Origin: Fimbriimonadaceae bacterium
GTDB lineage: Bacteria; Armatimonadota; UBA10988
Length of the DNA stretch: 64,000 nt
NCBI GenBank assembly: GCA_020850355.1
Contig: JADZEX010000014.1
Coordinates: forward strand, 62,001-126,000
Direction: 5' to 3'
The notes beneath the pieces are model-generated. The model saw only the letters and a list, made by a program, of their open reading frames with translations, searched no databases and had not been told where the DNA came from. The translations under genes and the position numbers were made by a program. Shown here in pieces: positions 33,026 to 41,034 of the stretch (position 1 is its first letter; each line of letters begins with the position of its first letter).

Positions 33026-34471
33026 ATGACTGCTGCGGAGCTGATTCAGGCCCAGCGCGAGTTGCGTGCCCGGCTGCTGGCCGACCCGCACCGCCCGCTG
33101 TGGCACTTCGTGGCGCCCGAAGGGTGGTGCATGCCGTTCGACCCGAACGGCGCGCTCTACTGGGAAGGCCGCTACCACCTTTGCACCATCTTCCAGGACG
33201 AGCGCGGTCACTGCTGGGGACACGCCTCCAGCGCCGACCTGTTGCACTGGCGGTGGCACCCGCCGGCGCTGGCGCCGGAGCCGGGCGACGTCGACCGCGG
33301 CATCTTCAGCGGCAATGCCTTCGTCAACCTGGCGGGCCAGCCGACGCTGCTCTACCACGGCGTCGGGGCCGGCAACTGCCTGGCCCACAGCAGCGACCAC
33401 TGGTTGGAGACCTGGACCAAGGCGCCGCACAACCCGATTGTGCCGATCCCCGCACCGGACAGCCCAGCGGCGGCGCTCTACCGCTCCTGGGACCCGCACG
33501 GCTGGACTCAAGACGGCCGGTACCGGGCCATCTTCGGTGGGCAGCCGGCGACGGTCTTCGCAGCCCGCGAGCTGGATCAGTGGCAGTACGTCGGCCCGCT
33601 GCTGACGACCGAGGCTGCCGAGGTCGACGACTTCGAGGATCTCTCCTGTCCGGACCTTTTCCAGCTCGGCGACCGCCACGTGCTGCTGGCGATCAGCCAC
33701 GCCCGCGGCTGCCGGGCCTACGTCGGGGACTGGATCGACGACGCCTTCGTCCCGCGGGCGCACCATCGGATGAACTGGCCGGGCGGCGTCTGCTTCGCGC
33801 CGGAATCGCTGCAGGACCCCACCGGCCGGCGGATCTTCTGGGCCTGGGTGCTGGAGCAGCGGCCACCCGACGAGGCTCTCTGGGGCGGCACCCTGAGCCT
33901 GCCGCGGGTCCTCGAGCTGGGCCCCGGCGACACGCTGCGCATCTCGCCAGCGGTTGAGCTGCAGCAGCTCCGCCGGTGGATCGACGCCCAGGGCGACCGC
34001 GTCGCGGTCGGCGCCACGCCGCTGCCGCGGGTGCGGGGCGACAGCCTGGAGCTGTCCCTGCGTTACAGGCCCCACGGCGCCGGGCGCTACGGTCTCCGCC
34101 TCCGCGCCACGCCCGACGGCGCCGAGCAGACCGACCTCTGGTACGACCACGCTGCCGGCACGCTGACCTGCGACGTCGCGCGGGCCAGCCTGGCCGCCTC
34201 GCCCTACCGCACCTTCGTGATGCGCGAGCAGGACAACCACCCTGTGACGGCCCAGGTCGCTCCGTTCAAGCTGGCACCGGGCGAGGAGCTGACCCTGCGG
34301 GTGTTCCTCGACCGCTCCCTGCTGGAGGTCTTCGCCAACCACCGCCAGTGCCTCACGCAGCGCCTCTACCCAACCCGCCCCGACGCGCTGGAAGTGGCTC
34401 TCCTGGCCGAACAGAGCGAGGTGTCGGTGGACTGGACGGCCTGGGAGATGGCGCCGACGAACGCGTGGTGA
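33026..34471 (+). CDS. GH32-like glycoside hydrolase
   Basis: 481 residues, no signal peptide. An N-terminal five-blade propeller has WCMPFDPNG (nucleophile Asp39), RSWDPHGW (Asp156, transition-state site) and EDLSCPDLF (204-212) where GH32 enzymes normally have E-C-P; here Ser207 occupies the acid/base position and Glu204 lies three residues earlier. The C-terminal beta-sandwich (about 340-481) includes LRVFLDRSLLEVFANH, the GH32 C-terminal signature. It likely cleaves a fructoside or related glycoside inside the cell. The ATG at 33026 lies after the leader element. Confidence 0.82.
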   Translation: MTAAELIQAQRELRARLLADPHRPLWHFVAPEGWCMPFDPNGALYWEGRYHLCTIFQDERGHCWGHASSADLLHWRWHPPALAPEPGDVDRGIFSGNAFVNLAGQPTLLYHGVGAGNCLAHSSDHWLETWTKAPHNPIVPIPAPDSPAAALYRSWDPHGWTQDGRYRAIFGGQPATVFAARELDQWQYVGPLLTTEAAEVDDFEDLSCPDLFQLGDRHVLLAISHARGCRAYVGDWIDDAFVPRAHHRMNWPGGVCFAPESLQDPTGRRIFWAWVLEQRPPDEALWGGTLSLPRVLELGPGDTLRISPAVELQQLRRWIDAQGDRVAVGATPLPRVRGDSLELSLRYRPHGAGRYGLRLRATPDGAEQTDLWYDHAAGTLTCDVARASLAASPYRTFVMREQDNHPVTAQVAPFKLAPGEELTLRVFLDRSLLEVFANHRQCLTQRLYPTRPDALEVALLAEQSEVSVDWTAWEMAPTNAW

Positions 34472-34489
34472 GAGATCCCTGAGGACGAG

Positions 34490-34918
34490 TCAGTCCAGCG
34501 GGTTGACCCACTCCAGGCCAGCGAAACGGCTGAAGTCGGAGTCGCTGGAGGCGAGCGTAGCGCCATGCTCGATGGCGAGAGCTGCCAGGTGGGCATCGGA
34601 GACCAGGTTGCCTCCCGCGCCGGTCTGCAGCAACAGATCGGCAAGTACCTGCCAATGCCGCGAAGTCGGGACCAGCACGGGGGTAACGGGCTGGGTCAGC
34701 CAGCCACGCACAATCGCGACGGCAGACAGGATCGACAAGGGTCGTTCATAGACTCGGGGATTGGTCCCAATCCGAACGGAAGCTGTCAGCACCGGCCATG
34801 AGAGACCGACGCGCTCACCGCCCGCCAACAAGGACTCCCACCAGTCCGAGGCTGTGCGGTGCCACGGACCCGTCGAGTCCACCGCGTAAAGCAGCAGGTT
34901 GGCATCCACCAGGATCAC
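34490..34918 (-). CDS. VapC-type PIN-domain toxin
   Basis: 142 residues. MILVDANLLLYAVD (Asp5), the acidic residue in the middle region, and DAHLAALAIEHGATLASSDSDF supply the acidic PIN-domain metal site. PIN toxins cleave tRNA or mRNA. The ATG overlaps the antitoxin stop by 4 nt. Converges with the GH32-like gene. Confidence 0.88.
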   Translation of the reverse strand: MILVDANLLLYAVDSTGPWHRTASDWWESLLAGGERVGLSWPVLTASVRIGTNPRVYERPLSILSAVAIVRGWLTQPVTPVLVPTSRHWQVLADLLLQTGAGGNLVSDAHLAALAIEHGATLASSDSDFSRFAGLEWVNPLD

Positions 34919-35160
34919 GTTGTCGGCTCGCCATCGAGGTAAGCGAGCACTTCGTGGATGTTGTCGAGGTTGATCCCTGGACGAAGCCCGAGACTCTGCA
35001 CGGGGCTGCGACCGGCGGTTGGTTCGGTGCAGGTCAAGGCGACGACCAGCCCTTCGCGCAAGGCGTCGCCCAGCACGACCCTGAGCGGCAAGCGGCGTTG
35101 CGCCGCGAGCTCGCGGGCTTGCCGCAGCAGCTCATCATCGACCTCGATCGTGGTGCGCAT
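34915..35160 (-). CDS. VapB-type ribbon-helix-helix antitoxin
   Basis: 81 residues. RTTIEVDDELLRQARELAAQ is the start of a ribbon-helix-helix fold; the C-terminal half (about 45-81) should wrap the toxin, ending GLRPGINLDNIHEVLAYLD. It represses its own promoter in most such pairs. The toxin gene overlaps its stop. Confidence 0.85.
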   Translation of the reverse strand: MRTTIEVDDELLRQARELAAQRRLPLRVVLGDALREGLVVALTCTEPTAGRSPVQSLGLRPGINLDNIHEVLAYLDGEPTT

Positions 35161-35166
35161 GGCAGC

Positions 35167-35194
35167 ATCGTAGCTCCGCGAACGGATCTGTCAA
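35167..35194 (-). promoter_or_regulatory. promoter of vapBC
   Basis: On the minus strand TTGACA (35194-35189) and TACGAT (35172-35167) have a 16-nt spacer; the -10 lies 6 nt before the antitoxin ATG, so the mRNA would be nearly leaderless. Confidence 0.65.
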
Positions 35195-35244
35195 GGCCGC
35201 CTCTCGGCGAATCCGTCGTCGCGCGGATCCAAGGGTGAGCGGCC

Positions 35245-36273
35245 TCATTCAGCCGGCCACCGCCCTGCTGCCAGCTCGCGGTAGACCGCGGTGAGTTCGT
35301 CGAACGGCTGGCGGTAGTAGCCCTCGTACGGCCGGCCGTCGCGGAGCGTCTGGTAGAACGCGCCAGCCCGACCGTCGTGGGCGGCCGCGCGGGAGTTTTC
35401 GTTCACTATGTACAGATCGGAGCTGAAGCCGCCGAGCTGCTCCGGACGGGCGGCGTCGCGGATCAGCCGCACGCCGAGCCGGGTCCGACCGGCCGGCAGC
35501 GGCATGTTGCGCTCGGCGTCGTCGTAGCCAGGGAAGCCGCCGCGCTCGGTCGGGCGGTAGTCCCAGGCGACCACGATCAGGTCCCACACTACCGCGCGCG
35601 GCGCACCGTTGCGGGCGGTCACCCAGTCCCGCAGCAGGGCTGCGCCGAACCCCGGTTGCAGCCAATCCTCGACGTTGCGCGTGCCGTGACAGAAGCCGCT
35701 CCACGTGTCTTGCACCGCGCCGACGAAGGGCGGTCCGAGCGGTTCCGACGGCTGCAGGCCGACCCGCAGCAGCCCCTCCGGGTAGCGTGCGGCCAGCGTC
35801 GCCACGGCCGGGCCCTGCTCGCGGTCGGCGTAGATATCGAAGACCGCCAGCCGGTGCGGGTTGATCTCCTGCGCGCAGAAGGCCACCCACTCCGCCAGCT
35901 CCGCCGGGCTGAAGACCGGCGTGCCGGCCGGGTCGTACATCCGCAGCAGCACGGTCGGGACCAGTTCCAGGCCCGCTGGCGCCGCGGCACGCCACCAGCG
36001 GAAGACCTCCCGCGCGGTCGCCAGTGGGAGCTCCTGGTGGTAGATCAGATACAGGCGATTGGCGGCGTACGGGCCCGCCAGCAGGCGGACCGCCCGGGTC
36101 ACCTCGGCCTCCGTCGGCGGGCTGCTGGCGGGGTAGTCGGGACCGAAGTAGCCGCGCTGGGTGAACAGACCCAGCGAGGCGTGGACCCAATAACTGCGCT
36201 CCAGCGCGGCGGGGTCGGGAGCGGCGAGAGCGGTGACCGGCAGGCAGAGTAGTAGTCGGAATGCCCAACCCAT
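35245..36273 (-). CDS. secreted protein of unknown function (TIM-barrel-like)
   Basis: 342 residues, not recognised. Signal peptide MGWAFRLLLCLPVTALA; then an alternating pattern of strands and helices with LYLIYHQELP, LELVPTVLLRMYD, RLAVFDIYADREQG and AVVWDLIVVAWDYRPTERGG, suggesting a glycosidase-like barrel. GGAG precedes the ATG at 36273. It lies between vapBC and the AAA/TOPRIM pair and is overlapped for its full length by the extended TOPRIM reading frame. Confidence 0.65.
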   Translation of the reverse strand: MGWAFRLLLCLPVTALAAPDPAALERSYWVHASLGLFTQRGYFGPDYPASSPPTEAEVTRAVRLLAGPYAANRLYLIYHQELPLATAREVFRWWRAAAPAGLELVPTVLLRMYDPAGTPVFSPAELAEWVAFCAQEINPHRLAVFDIYADREQGPAVATLAARYPEGLLRVGLQPSEPLGPPFVGAVQDTWSGFCHGTRNVEDWLQPGFGAALLRDWVTARNGAPRAVVWDLIVVAWDYRPTERGGFPGYDDAERNMPLPAGRTRLGVRLIRDAARPEQLGGFSSDLYIVNENSRAAAHDGRAGAFYQTLRDGRPYEGYYRQPFDELTAVYRELAAGRWPAE

Positions 36274-37102
36274 GCGCGTTCTCCAGTGCTGGCGCCCGCC
36301 GGCTTAACGGGGCCACGGTCCCCAGCAGATCCGCCAGGAACGCCCGCAGCGCCGCGACCGCCGGCAGACCGCCGCCGTGCTGCACCCAGCCGCAATCGTC
36401 CAGGGCCGCGACGATGGGCTGCAGTGGCTTCAGGATGCTGCCCATCACCGCGACCTGCGCCTTGCGGCGCCCCGCAGGTGTGGCCCGCAGTTCGGCATAG
36501 CAGCCAGCGGCGGCCTCGTCCCGCTGTAGCCACTGCCCGATGGACTCGTCCGCCCACTCTCGCAGTCCCGGAAAGGCCAGTTGGCCCAGCGGCAGGAGCA
36601 GTTCCTCCAGAGCTCCGGGCTGGCCGAGACCTGGCAGCGCGAAGGTCCCGACCCGTGGTGAGCTGTCCCGGTTCACCACGTCGGGCGTTGCCGGCCGAGC
36701 GCCGAAGACCTTTGCCAGGAGATCCGCATAGCCGGCAAACCGCTGCACAGGATCGGCCTCGTCAGCATCGTAGACCAGGCCGACCGCCGTGGGGTTGGCG
36801 TCGACGTTCTGCAACGCGTCGAAGTCGGTGCGGAGAAGCCGGCCGAAGCCGTCCAGGCCATTCGCGTTGCGGACCACCACCACATGGTCCGCTCGCAGCC
36901 AGAAGACCGGTGCCGGCACCGCGAAGCGGTCGATCCTCTCGGAGACTGGCCACTTGAAGCTGCTCCTCAGCCAGTCCGCGGCCCAACCCGGGCGCTGAGC
37001 TACGGACGTCGCCCTGGCGAACCCAAACTGGTCCCGTAGTAGGGCGCCGATGAAGGTCGCATCCAGGACGCCTTCGGTGGCCAGGTAGACGAACTCGCTC
37101 AT
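35249..37102 (-). CDS. TOPRIM/DUF3226-like partner of AAA ATPase; frame runs through next gene
   Basis: The frame is 617 codons, but only the first ~266 (to about 36304) look like a protein of this family; the rest is an off-frame reading of the secreted-protein gene. ATEGVLDATFI (TOPRIM Glu), VGLVYDADEADP (DxD), and GQPGALEELLLPLG resemble DUF3226/OLD-type TOPRIM proteins. Its ATG overlaps the ATPase stop (ATGA), so they form a unit. A TAA lies at 36306-36304 in another frame, just where the domain should end; a single-base indel (or assembly error) would remove the run-on. Function inferred: nuclease-like partner of the ATPase in phage defence. Confidence 0.6.
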   Translation of the reverse strand: MSEFVYLATEGVLDATFIGALLRDQFGFARATSVAQRPGWAADWLRSSFKWPVSERIDRFAVPAPVFWLRADHVVVVRNANGLDGFGRLLRTDFDALQNVDANPTAVGLVYDADEADPVQRFAGYADLLAKVFGARPATPDVVNRDSSPRVGTFALPGLGQPGALEELLLPLGQLAFPGLREWADESIGQWLQRDEAAAGCYAELRATPAGRRKAQVAVMGSILKPLQPIVAALDDCGWVQHGGGLPAVAALRAFLADLLGTVAPLSRRAPALENAHGLGIPTTTLPAGHRSRRSRPRRAGAQLLGPRLAGSVHPARLLRSRLPRQQPADGGRGDPGGPPAGGPVRRQSPVSDLPPGAPTGDRAGGLPLVACRGASGPGTGPDRAAADVRPGRHAGLQPGGAGGVGGLLRAGDQPAPAGGLRYLRRPRAGPGRGDAGRTLPGGAAAGRPAAVGTARTALRRRGARHVERLLSRHAQRRGLAATGVRRSPAAGLGDRPQRCAARGSVGPDRGRLGLPPDRARRLPWLRRRRAQHAAAGRSDPARRAADPRRRPSGAARRLQLRSVHSERKLPRGRPRRSGWRVLPDAPRRPAVRGLLPPAVRRTHRGLPRAGSRAVAG

Positions 37103-38133
37103 CGCGGGTCGACCCCCATCTCACGCAGTTCGGCGAGCTGGTCTGGTCCGTAGCGCTTGACCTCCATCCGGTCCGCCCGGCGCCGCAAGCGGTAGCTGGC
37201 GACATCAAGCGACCCCGCGGCGGCCGCGGCGATGAACGCATCGATGGCTTCCAGGCTGTGGGTGGTGGCACAGATCTGCACATCGACGTCGCGCGCCGCA
37301 ATCACCAGACGCTCAAACAGGTTGCCCAACGCCCCGGTGTGGATGGTGGCCACCAGTTCGTCGATCAGCAGCAGGCCGCCGCTGGCCCGAGCCAGAGCGA
37401 GAGACAAAGCAACCGCCCGGCGCATGCCATCCCCGAAGGTGGTCAAGTCGGCGACACCGCGAGTGCGGTGGTTGACCCGGACGCTCGATCCGCCGCCGGC
37501 AGTGCTGACATCGAGGCTCAGCGCCTCGGGGTCAAACAGCGTTAGCATCTCCTCCGCCAAGCTCTTGTTGCCATAGTCGACAGCGTGACTAAGGTGCAGG
37601 GCCATCGCTCTCGACGAGCGATGTGTGCTGGGCGTCACAGTGAAACAACGGTAGGCCGGGACGGCTTGGTTGAAGCTGGCGGGCGCGTCTCGCCGGAATA
37701 CCAGATCATGTTTGGTGTTCCCGCGACCGTCGTCTACCACTGCCTCCACTCGCAGTGTCATATCGTCGCTGCGGTCTGACTCCCAACTCAGGCTCGCCAG
37801 TGCGCTAGCTTGCATGGTTCGCTCAGTGGCGTCTAGAGTGCCGCTTACCTTGAGTGGCGGCGTCTGCTTCGGGCCGTCCTCCACTGCTAGCATCCCCGCA
37901 GCTGGAAACAACGACCAGAGCCCTTCGACCATCGGCAGATCGGCATCGCGCTGCCTGGCCACTTGGATCCACTGCGTGGGGTCAAACGGACGCAGCAGCA
38001 GGCTGATCGCCTCCAGAATCGTAGTCTTGCCAGTGTTGTTGCTGCCAACGATCAGGTTGACCGGCGCCAGATCGGGGAGATCAATGTCAAGCAGGCCCCG
38101 GAACTTGACCAGACTGAGGTTGGACAGGATCAT
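37099..38133 (-). CDS. AAA/SMC-like ATPase of OLD/PARIS-like type
   Basis: 344 residues. GSNNTGKTT (about 30) is the Walker A, TTFGDGMRRAVAL resembles an ABC-type signature, LLLIDELVATIH is the Walker B with Glu, and CATTHSLEAID the H-loop. This arrangement is that of AAA_15/AAA_21 ATPases that pair with TOPRIM proteins in OLD-type defence systems. It is cytoplasmic. Local base composition is lower in GC (36/60 and 37/60 in two sampled lines versus about 75% nearby), consistent with recent transfer. Coupled to the TOPRIM gene. Confidence 0.8.
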   Translation of the reverse strand: MILSNLSLVKFRGLLDIDLPDLAPVNLIVGSNNTGKTTILEAISLLLRPFDPTQWIQVARQRDADLPMVEGLWSLFPAAGMLAVEDGPKQTPPLKVSGTLDATERTMQASALASLSWESDRSDDMTLRVEAVVDDGRGNTKHDLVFRRDAPASFNQAVPAYRCFTVTPSTHRSSRAMALHLSHAVDYGNKSLAEEMLTLFDPEALSLDVSTAGGGSSVRVNHRTRGVADLTTFGDGMRRAVALSLALARASGGLLLIDELVATIHTGALGNLFERLVIAARDVDVQICATTHSLEAIDAFIAAAAAGSLDVASYRLRRRADRMEVKRYGPDQLAELREMGVDPR

Positions 38134-38170
38134 CCCATGCTCCGGTGTCGGCGCGGCGGCTAGTGGATCG

Positions 38171-38200
38171 ATCTTGCACCGGGGGGCCGGACGCTGTCAA
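38171..38200 (-). promoter_or_regulatory. candidate promoter of ATPase/TOPRIM pair
   Basis: TTGACA (38200-38195) on the minus strand with CAAGAT (38176-38171) 18 nt downstream; the -10 is weak. It lies 37 nt before the ATPase ATG. Confidence 0.4.
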
Positions 38201-38264
38201 GGCGTCGCCAGTGGCCCGGAGGTCGCCTCCGGTGCCAGGCGGCCAGCCGCGGCAGGCCCTGCGA

Positions 38265-38291
38265 AGGACGTGGCGTGGGCGCGGCGAAGCC
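38265..38291 (+). promoter_or_regulatory. two-block leader element, exact N14 copy
   Basis: AGGAC (38265-38269), 14 nt, GCGAA (38284-38288), followed by GCC. Ends 22 nt before the GTG of the beta-helix gene. Confidence 0.6.
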
Positions 38292-38310
38292 CCCCGCCCG
38301 GAGCCCTGTC

Positions 38311-41031
38311 GTGACAGCACTCGCCCTGACCATCTTGCTCAGCACCAGCCTCGCCGCGCCGGAGTTCTATGTCGCGCCGACCGGTGCCGACACCAACGCC
38401 GGCACGCTCGCGGCGCCTTTCGCCACGCTTGAGAGAGCGCGTGACGCGGTGCGGGGCACCGGCGGGACCGTGGTGCTGCGGGGTGGGGTCTATCGCCGCA
38501 GTGCGACGCTGGCGCTGACCGCGGCCGACTCCGGGGTCACCTGGGCGGCCTATCCCGGCGAGCAGCCGCGGCTGCTGGGCGGTCTGCCGCTGCCGGCGGC
38601 GGCGTTTCAGCCCGTGCGCGACGCGGCCGTCCTGGCCCGGTTGCCACAGGAGTCGCGCGGCCAGGTGCTGGTCGCCGACCTGGCGGCACTGGGGGTCACC
38701 GACTACGGCAAGCTGGAGAGCTACGGCCACGGCCGGCCCGCGCCGACGCCGATTCCGGAGCTGTTTGTGAACGGCCGCGCGCAGACCTTGGCGCGCTATC
38801 CGAAAGATGGCTGGCTGGAGCTGCGGAAGGTCCTCGACCGGGGCTCGGTCTGGGGCAGCAACGTGCCGGGCGAGCCGGAGCTGCGCGAGAAGCCCGACCG
38901 CGGGGCCATCTTTGAGGTCGACGACCCGCACCTGGCTCGCTGGGCCACCGCGCCCGACCTGTGGCTGTTCGGCTACTGGTGGTGGGACTGGGCCGACCAG
39001 GCGGTGCAGGTAGCCGCCATCGACCTCGCCAAGAAGACCATCCAGACCGTCCAGCCGCACGCCTACGGCTACCGCGCCGGCGGGCGCTACTACGCCTACA
39101 ACCTGCTTGAAGAGCTGTCCGCGCCGGGCGAGTACTTCCTCGACCGCGCCACGGGGCGGCTCTACCTGCTGCCCGCGGTGCCGCTGGCGGGGGCCGACAT
39201 CACCTTCTCACAGCTCACCACCCCGCTCCTGACCATCGACGGCGCCAGCAACCTGACGGTCCGCGGGCTGACCTTCGAGTGCAGCCGGGTCGGGGCGCTG
39301 CGGCTGACCAACTGCCGCGCCAGCGTCGTCCGCGGCTGCACCTTCCGGCAACTCGCCTCGACCGCCGTCAATGTCAACGGCGGCGAGCGCTGTACGGTCC
39401 GCGGCTGCGACATCTACGACGCCAACGGGGGGATCACCCTGACCGGTGGCGACCGCGCCAAGTTGCAGCCGGCGGGGCATGTCGCCGAGAACAACCACTT
39501 CTGGAACTATGCGCGCATCAACCGGACCTACATCTCGGCCCTGGCGTTGCACGGCGTGGGGCTGCGGGCCAGCCACAACCTGATTCACGGCGCGCCGCAC
39601 ATGGCCATCGGATTCGGCGGCAACGACCTGGTGATGGAGTACAACGAGATCTACGACGTCTGCCGCGAGAGCAACGATGCCGGGGCCATCTACACGGGCC
39701 GCAACTGGTCGATGCGCGGCAACGTCATCCGGTACAACTACCTGCATGACATCCACGGCCTGGACCGCAAGGGTGCCGCGGGCATCTACCTCGACGACTG
39801 CTTCTCCAGCGCCGACGTGATCGGCAATGTGCTGGTCGACATGAAGGGCCTGCCCTTCCTGATCGGCGGCGGCCGCGACAACGTGATCGAGGACAACGTG
39901 ACGCTGCGCACTGGCGCCTTCCACCTCGACGACCGTGGCCTCGGCTGGGGCAAGCGCGGCGCCGCGCCGGATGGGGAGCTGACCGTCAGCCTCAAGCAGA
40001 TGCCCTACCAGAGCGAGCTCTGGCGGCAGCGTTACCCGCAGTTGGCGGGCATCCTAGACGACAACCCTGGCGCCCCGAAGGGCAACGTGGTGCGGCGCAA
40101 TCTGTTCGTGCAGTCGCCCACGCCGCAGATCGCTGGCCCGGCGCGGCAGTACGGCAACATCGCCGACAACTGGGTCGCGGCCGAGGATCCAGGGTTCGTC
40201 AACCTGGCCCTGGGCGATCTGAGGCTGCGGCCGGACGCGGTGGCGTTGCAGCGCATCCCGGGCTTCCGGCCTCCGCCGTTCGAGCAGATGGGGCTGCGCG
40301 TCGACGAGGATCGACCGACCCTGCCGCCGGCGTTGCCCGCGGCGTACCCGGCGGGTGGGGCGTTCTGCCAGGAGCTGGCGGTCCAGGTCGGCTGCCGCAC
40401 GCCGGGCGCCGTGCTGCGTTACACGCTCGACGGCAGCCCGCCGACCAGCGCCTCGCCGGTCTGCCCGCAGCCGTTGACGCTGACTCGCAGCGGCACGTTG
40501 ACGGTGATCGCGCAGGTCGGGACGCAGCTCAGCGAAGCGGCACGCTACGAGTTCCGGGCCTACGCCCTGGGTGCTGCCGACCCGCTGCCGGTGAGCCTGC
40601 TGCCGACCCTGGCGGCCGATGGCTACAGCGAGCCAAAGGTCAACACCAACATGGCCGGCCGACCGATCAGCCTGCGCGGTGGGGCGTACCCGACGGGCTT
40701 GACGTTGCACCCGAAGGAGCAGCCCGGCGGTGGCCGCGCGACGGCCGTCTACGCCCTCGACGGCACGCTGCGGCGGGCCACGCGGCTGCGGGGCACGGTC
40801 GGCGTGGAGGACACCAGCGGCGCCAATGGGTCGGTGGTCTGCCGCGTCGAGCTGCTGCGCGACGGCCAGTGGGCGCCCGCCTTCGACAGCGGAGTGCTGT
40901 GCGGCGGGCAGGCCACCAAGGAGCTGGACGTGTCGTTGACCGGCGCGACGCAGATCCGGCTGGTGGTGACCGACGCTGGCGACAACATCCACAGCGACCA
41001 CGCCGCCTGGGGCGGGCTGCGGCTGGAGTGA
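38311..41031 (+). CDS. secreted right-handed parallel beta-helix protein with NPCBM
   Basis: 906 residues from a GTG at 38311 with GGAG upstream. Signal peptide TALALTILLSTSLAAP; then EFYVAPTGADTNAGTLAAPF, a start common to bacterial pectate-lyase-like helix proteins; a right-handed parallel beta-helix through ~620; a CHB_HEX_C_1-like module with YTLDGSPPTS (~710); and a C-terminal NPCBM-like carbohydrate-binding module (~770-906, LTLHPKEQPGG, SDHAAWGGLRLE). Polysaccharide lyase or hydrolase role is inferred. It is divergent from the ATPase gene and convergent with the phosphoesterase gene. Confidence 0.85.
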   Translation: MTALALTILLSTSLAAPEFYVAPTGADTNAGTLAAPFATLERARDAVRGTGGTVVLRGGVYRRSATLALTAADSGVTWAAYPGEQPRLLGGLPLPAAAFQPVRDAAVLARLPQESRGQVLVADLAALGVTDYGKLESYGHGRPAPTPIPELFVNGRAQTLARYPKDGWLELRKVLDRGSVWGSNVPGEPELREKPDRGAIFEVDDPHLARWATAPDLWLFGYWWWDWADQAVQVAAIDLAKKTIQTVQPHAYGYRAGGRYYAYNLLEELSAPGEYFLDRATGRLYLLPAVPLAGADITFSQLTTPLLTIDGASNLTVRGLTFECSRVGALRLTNCRASVVRGCTFRQLASTAVNVNGGERCTVRGCDIYDANGGITLTGGDRAKLQPAGHVAENNHFWNYARINRTYISALALHGVGLRASHNLIHGAPHMAIGFGGNDLVMEYNEIYDVCRESNDAGAIYTGRNWSMRGNVIRYNYLHDIHGLDRKGAAGIYLDDCFSSADVIGNVLVDMKGLPFLIGGGRDNVIEDNVTLRTGAFHLDDRGLGWGKRGAAPDGELTVSLKQMPYQSELWRQRYPQLAGILDDNPGAPKGNVVRRNLFVQSPTPQIAGPARQYGNIADNWVAAEDPGFVNLALGDLRLRPDAVALQRIPGFRPPPFEQMGLRVDEDRPTLPPALPAAYPAGGAFCQELAVQVGCRTPGAVLRYTLDGSPPTSASPVCPQPLTLTRSGTLTVIAQVGTQLSEAARYEFRAYALGAADPLPVSLLPTLAADGYSEPKVNTNMAGRPISLRGGAYPTGLTLHPKEQPGGGRATAVYALDGTLRRATRLRGTVGVEDTSGANGSVVCRVELLRDGQWAPAFDSGVLCGGQATKELDVSLTGATQIRLVVTDAGDNIHSDHAAWGGLRLE

Positions 41032-41034
41032 GGC

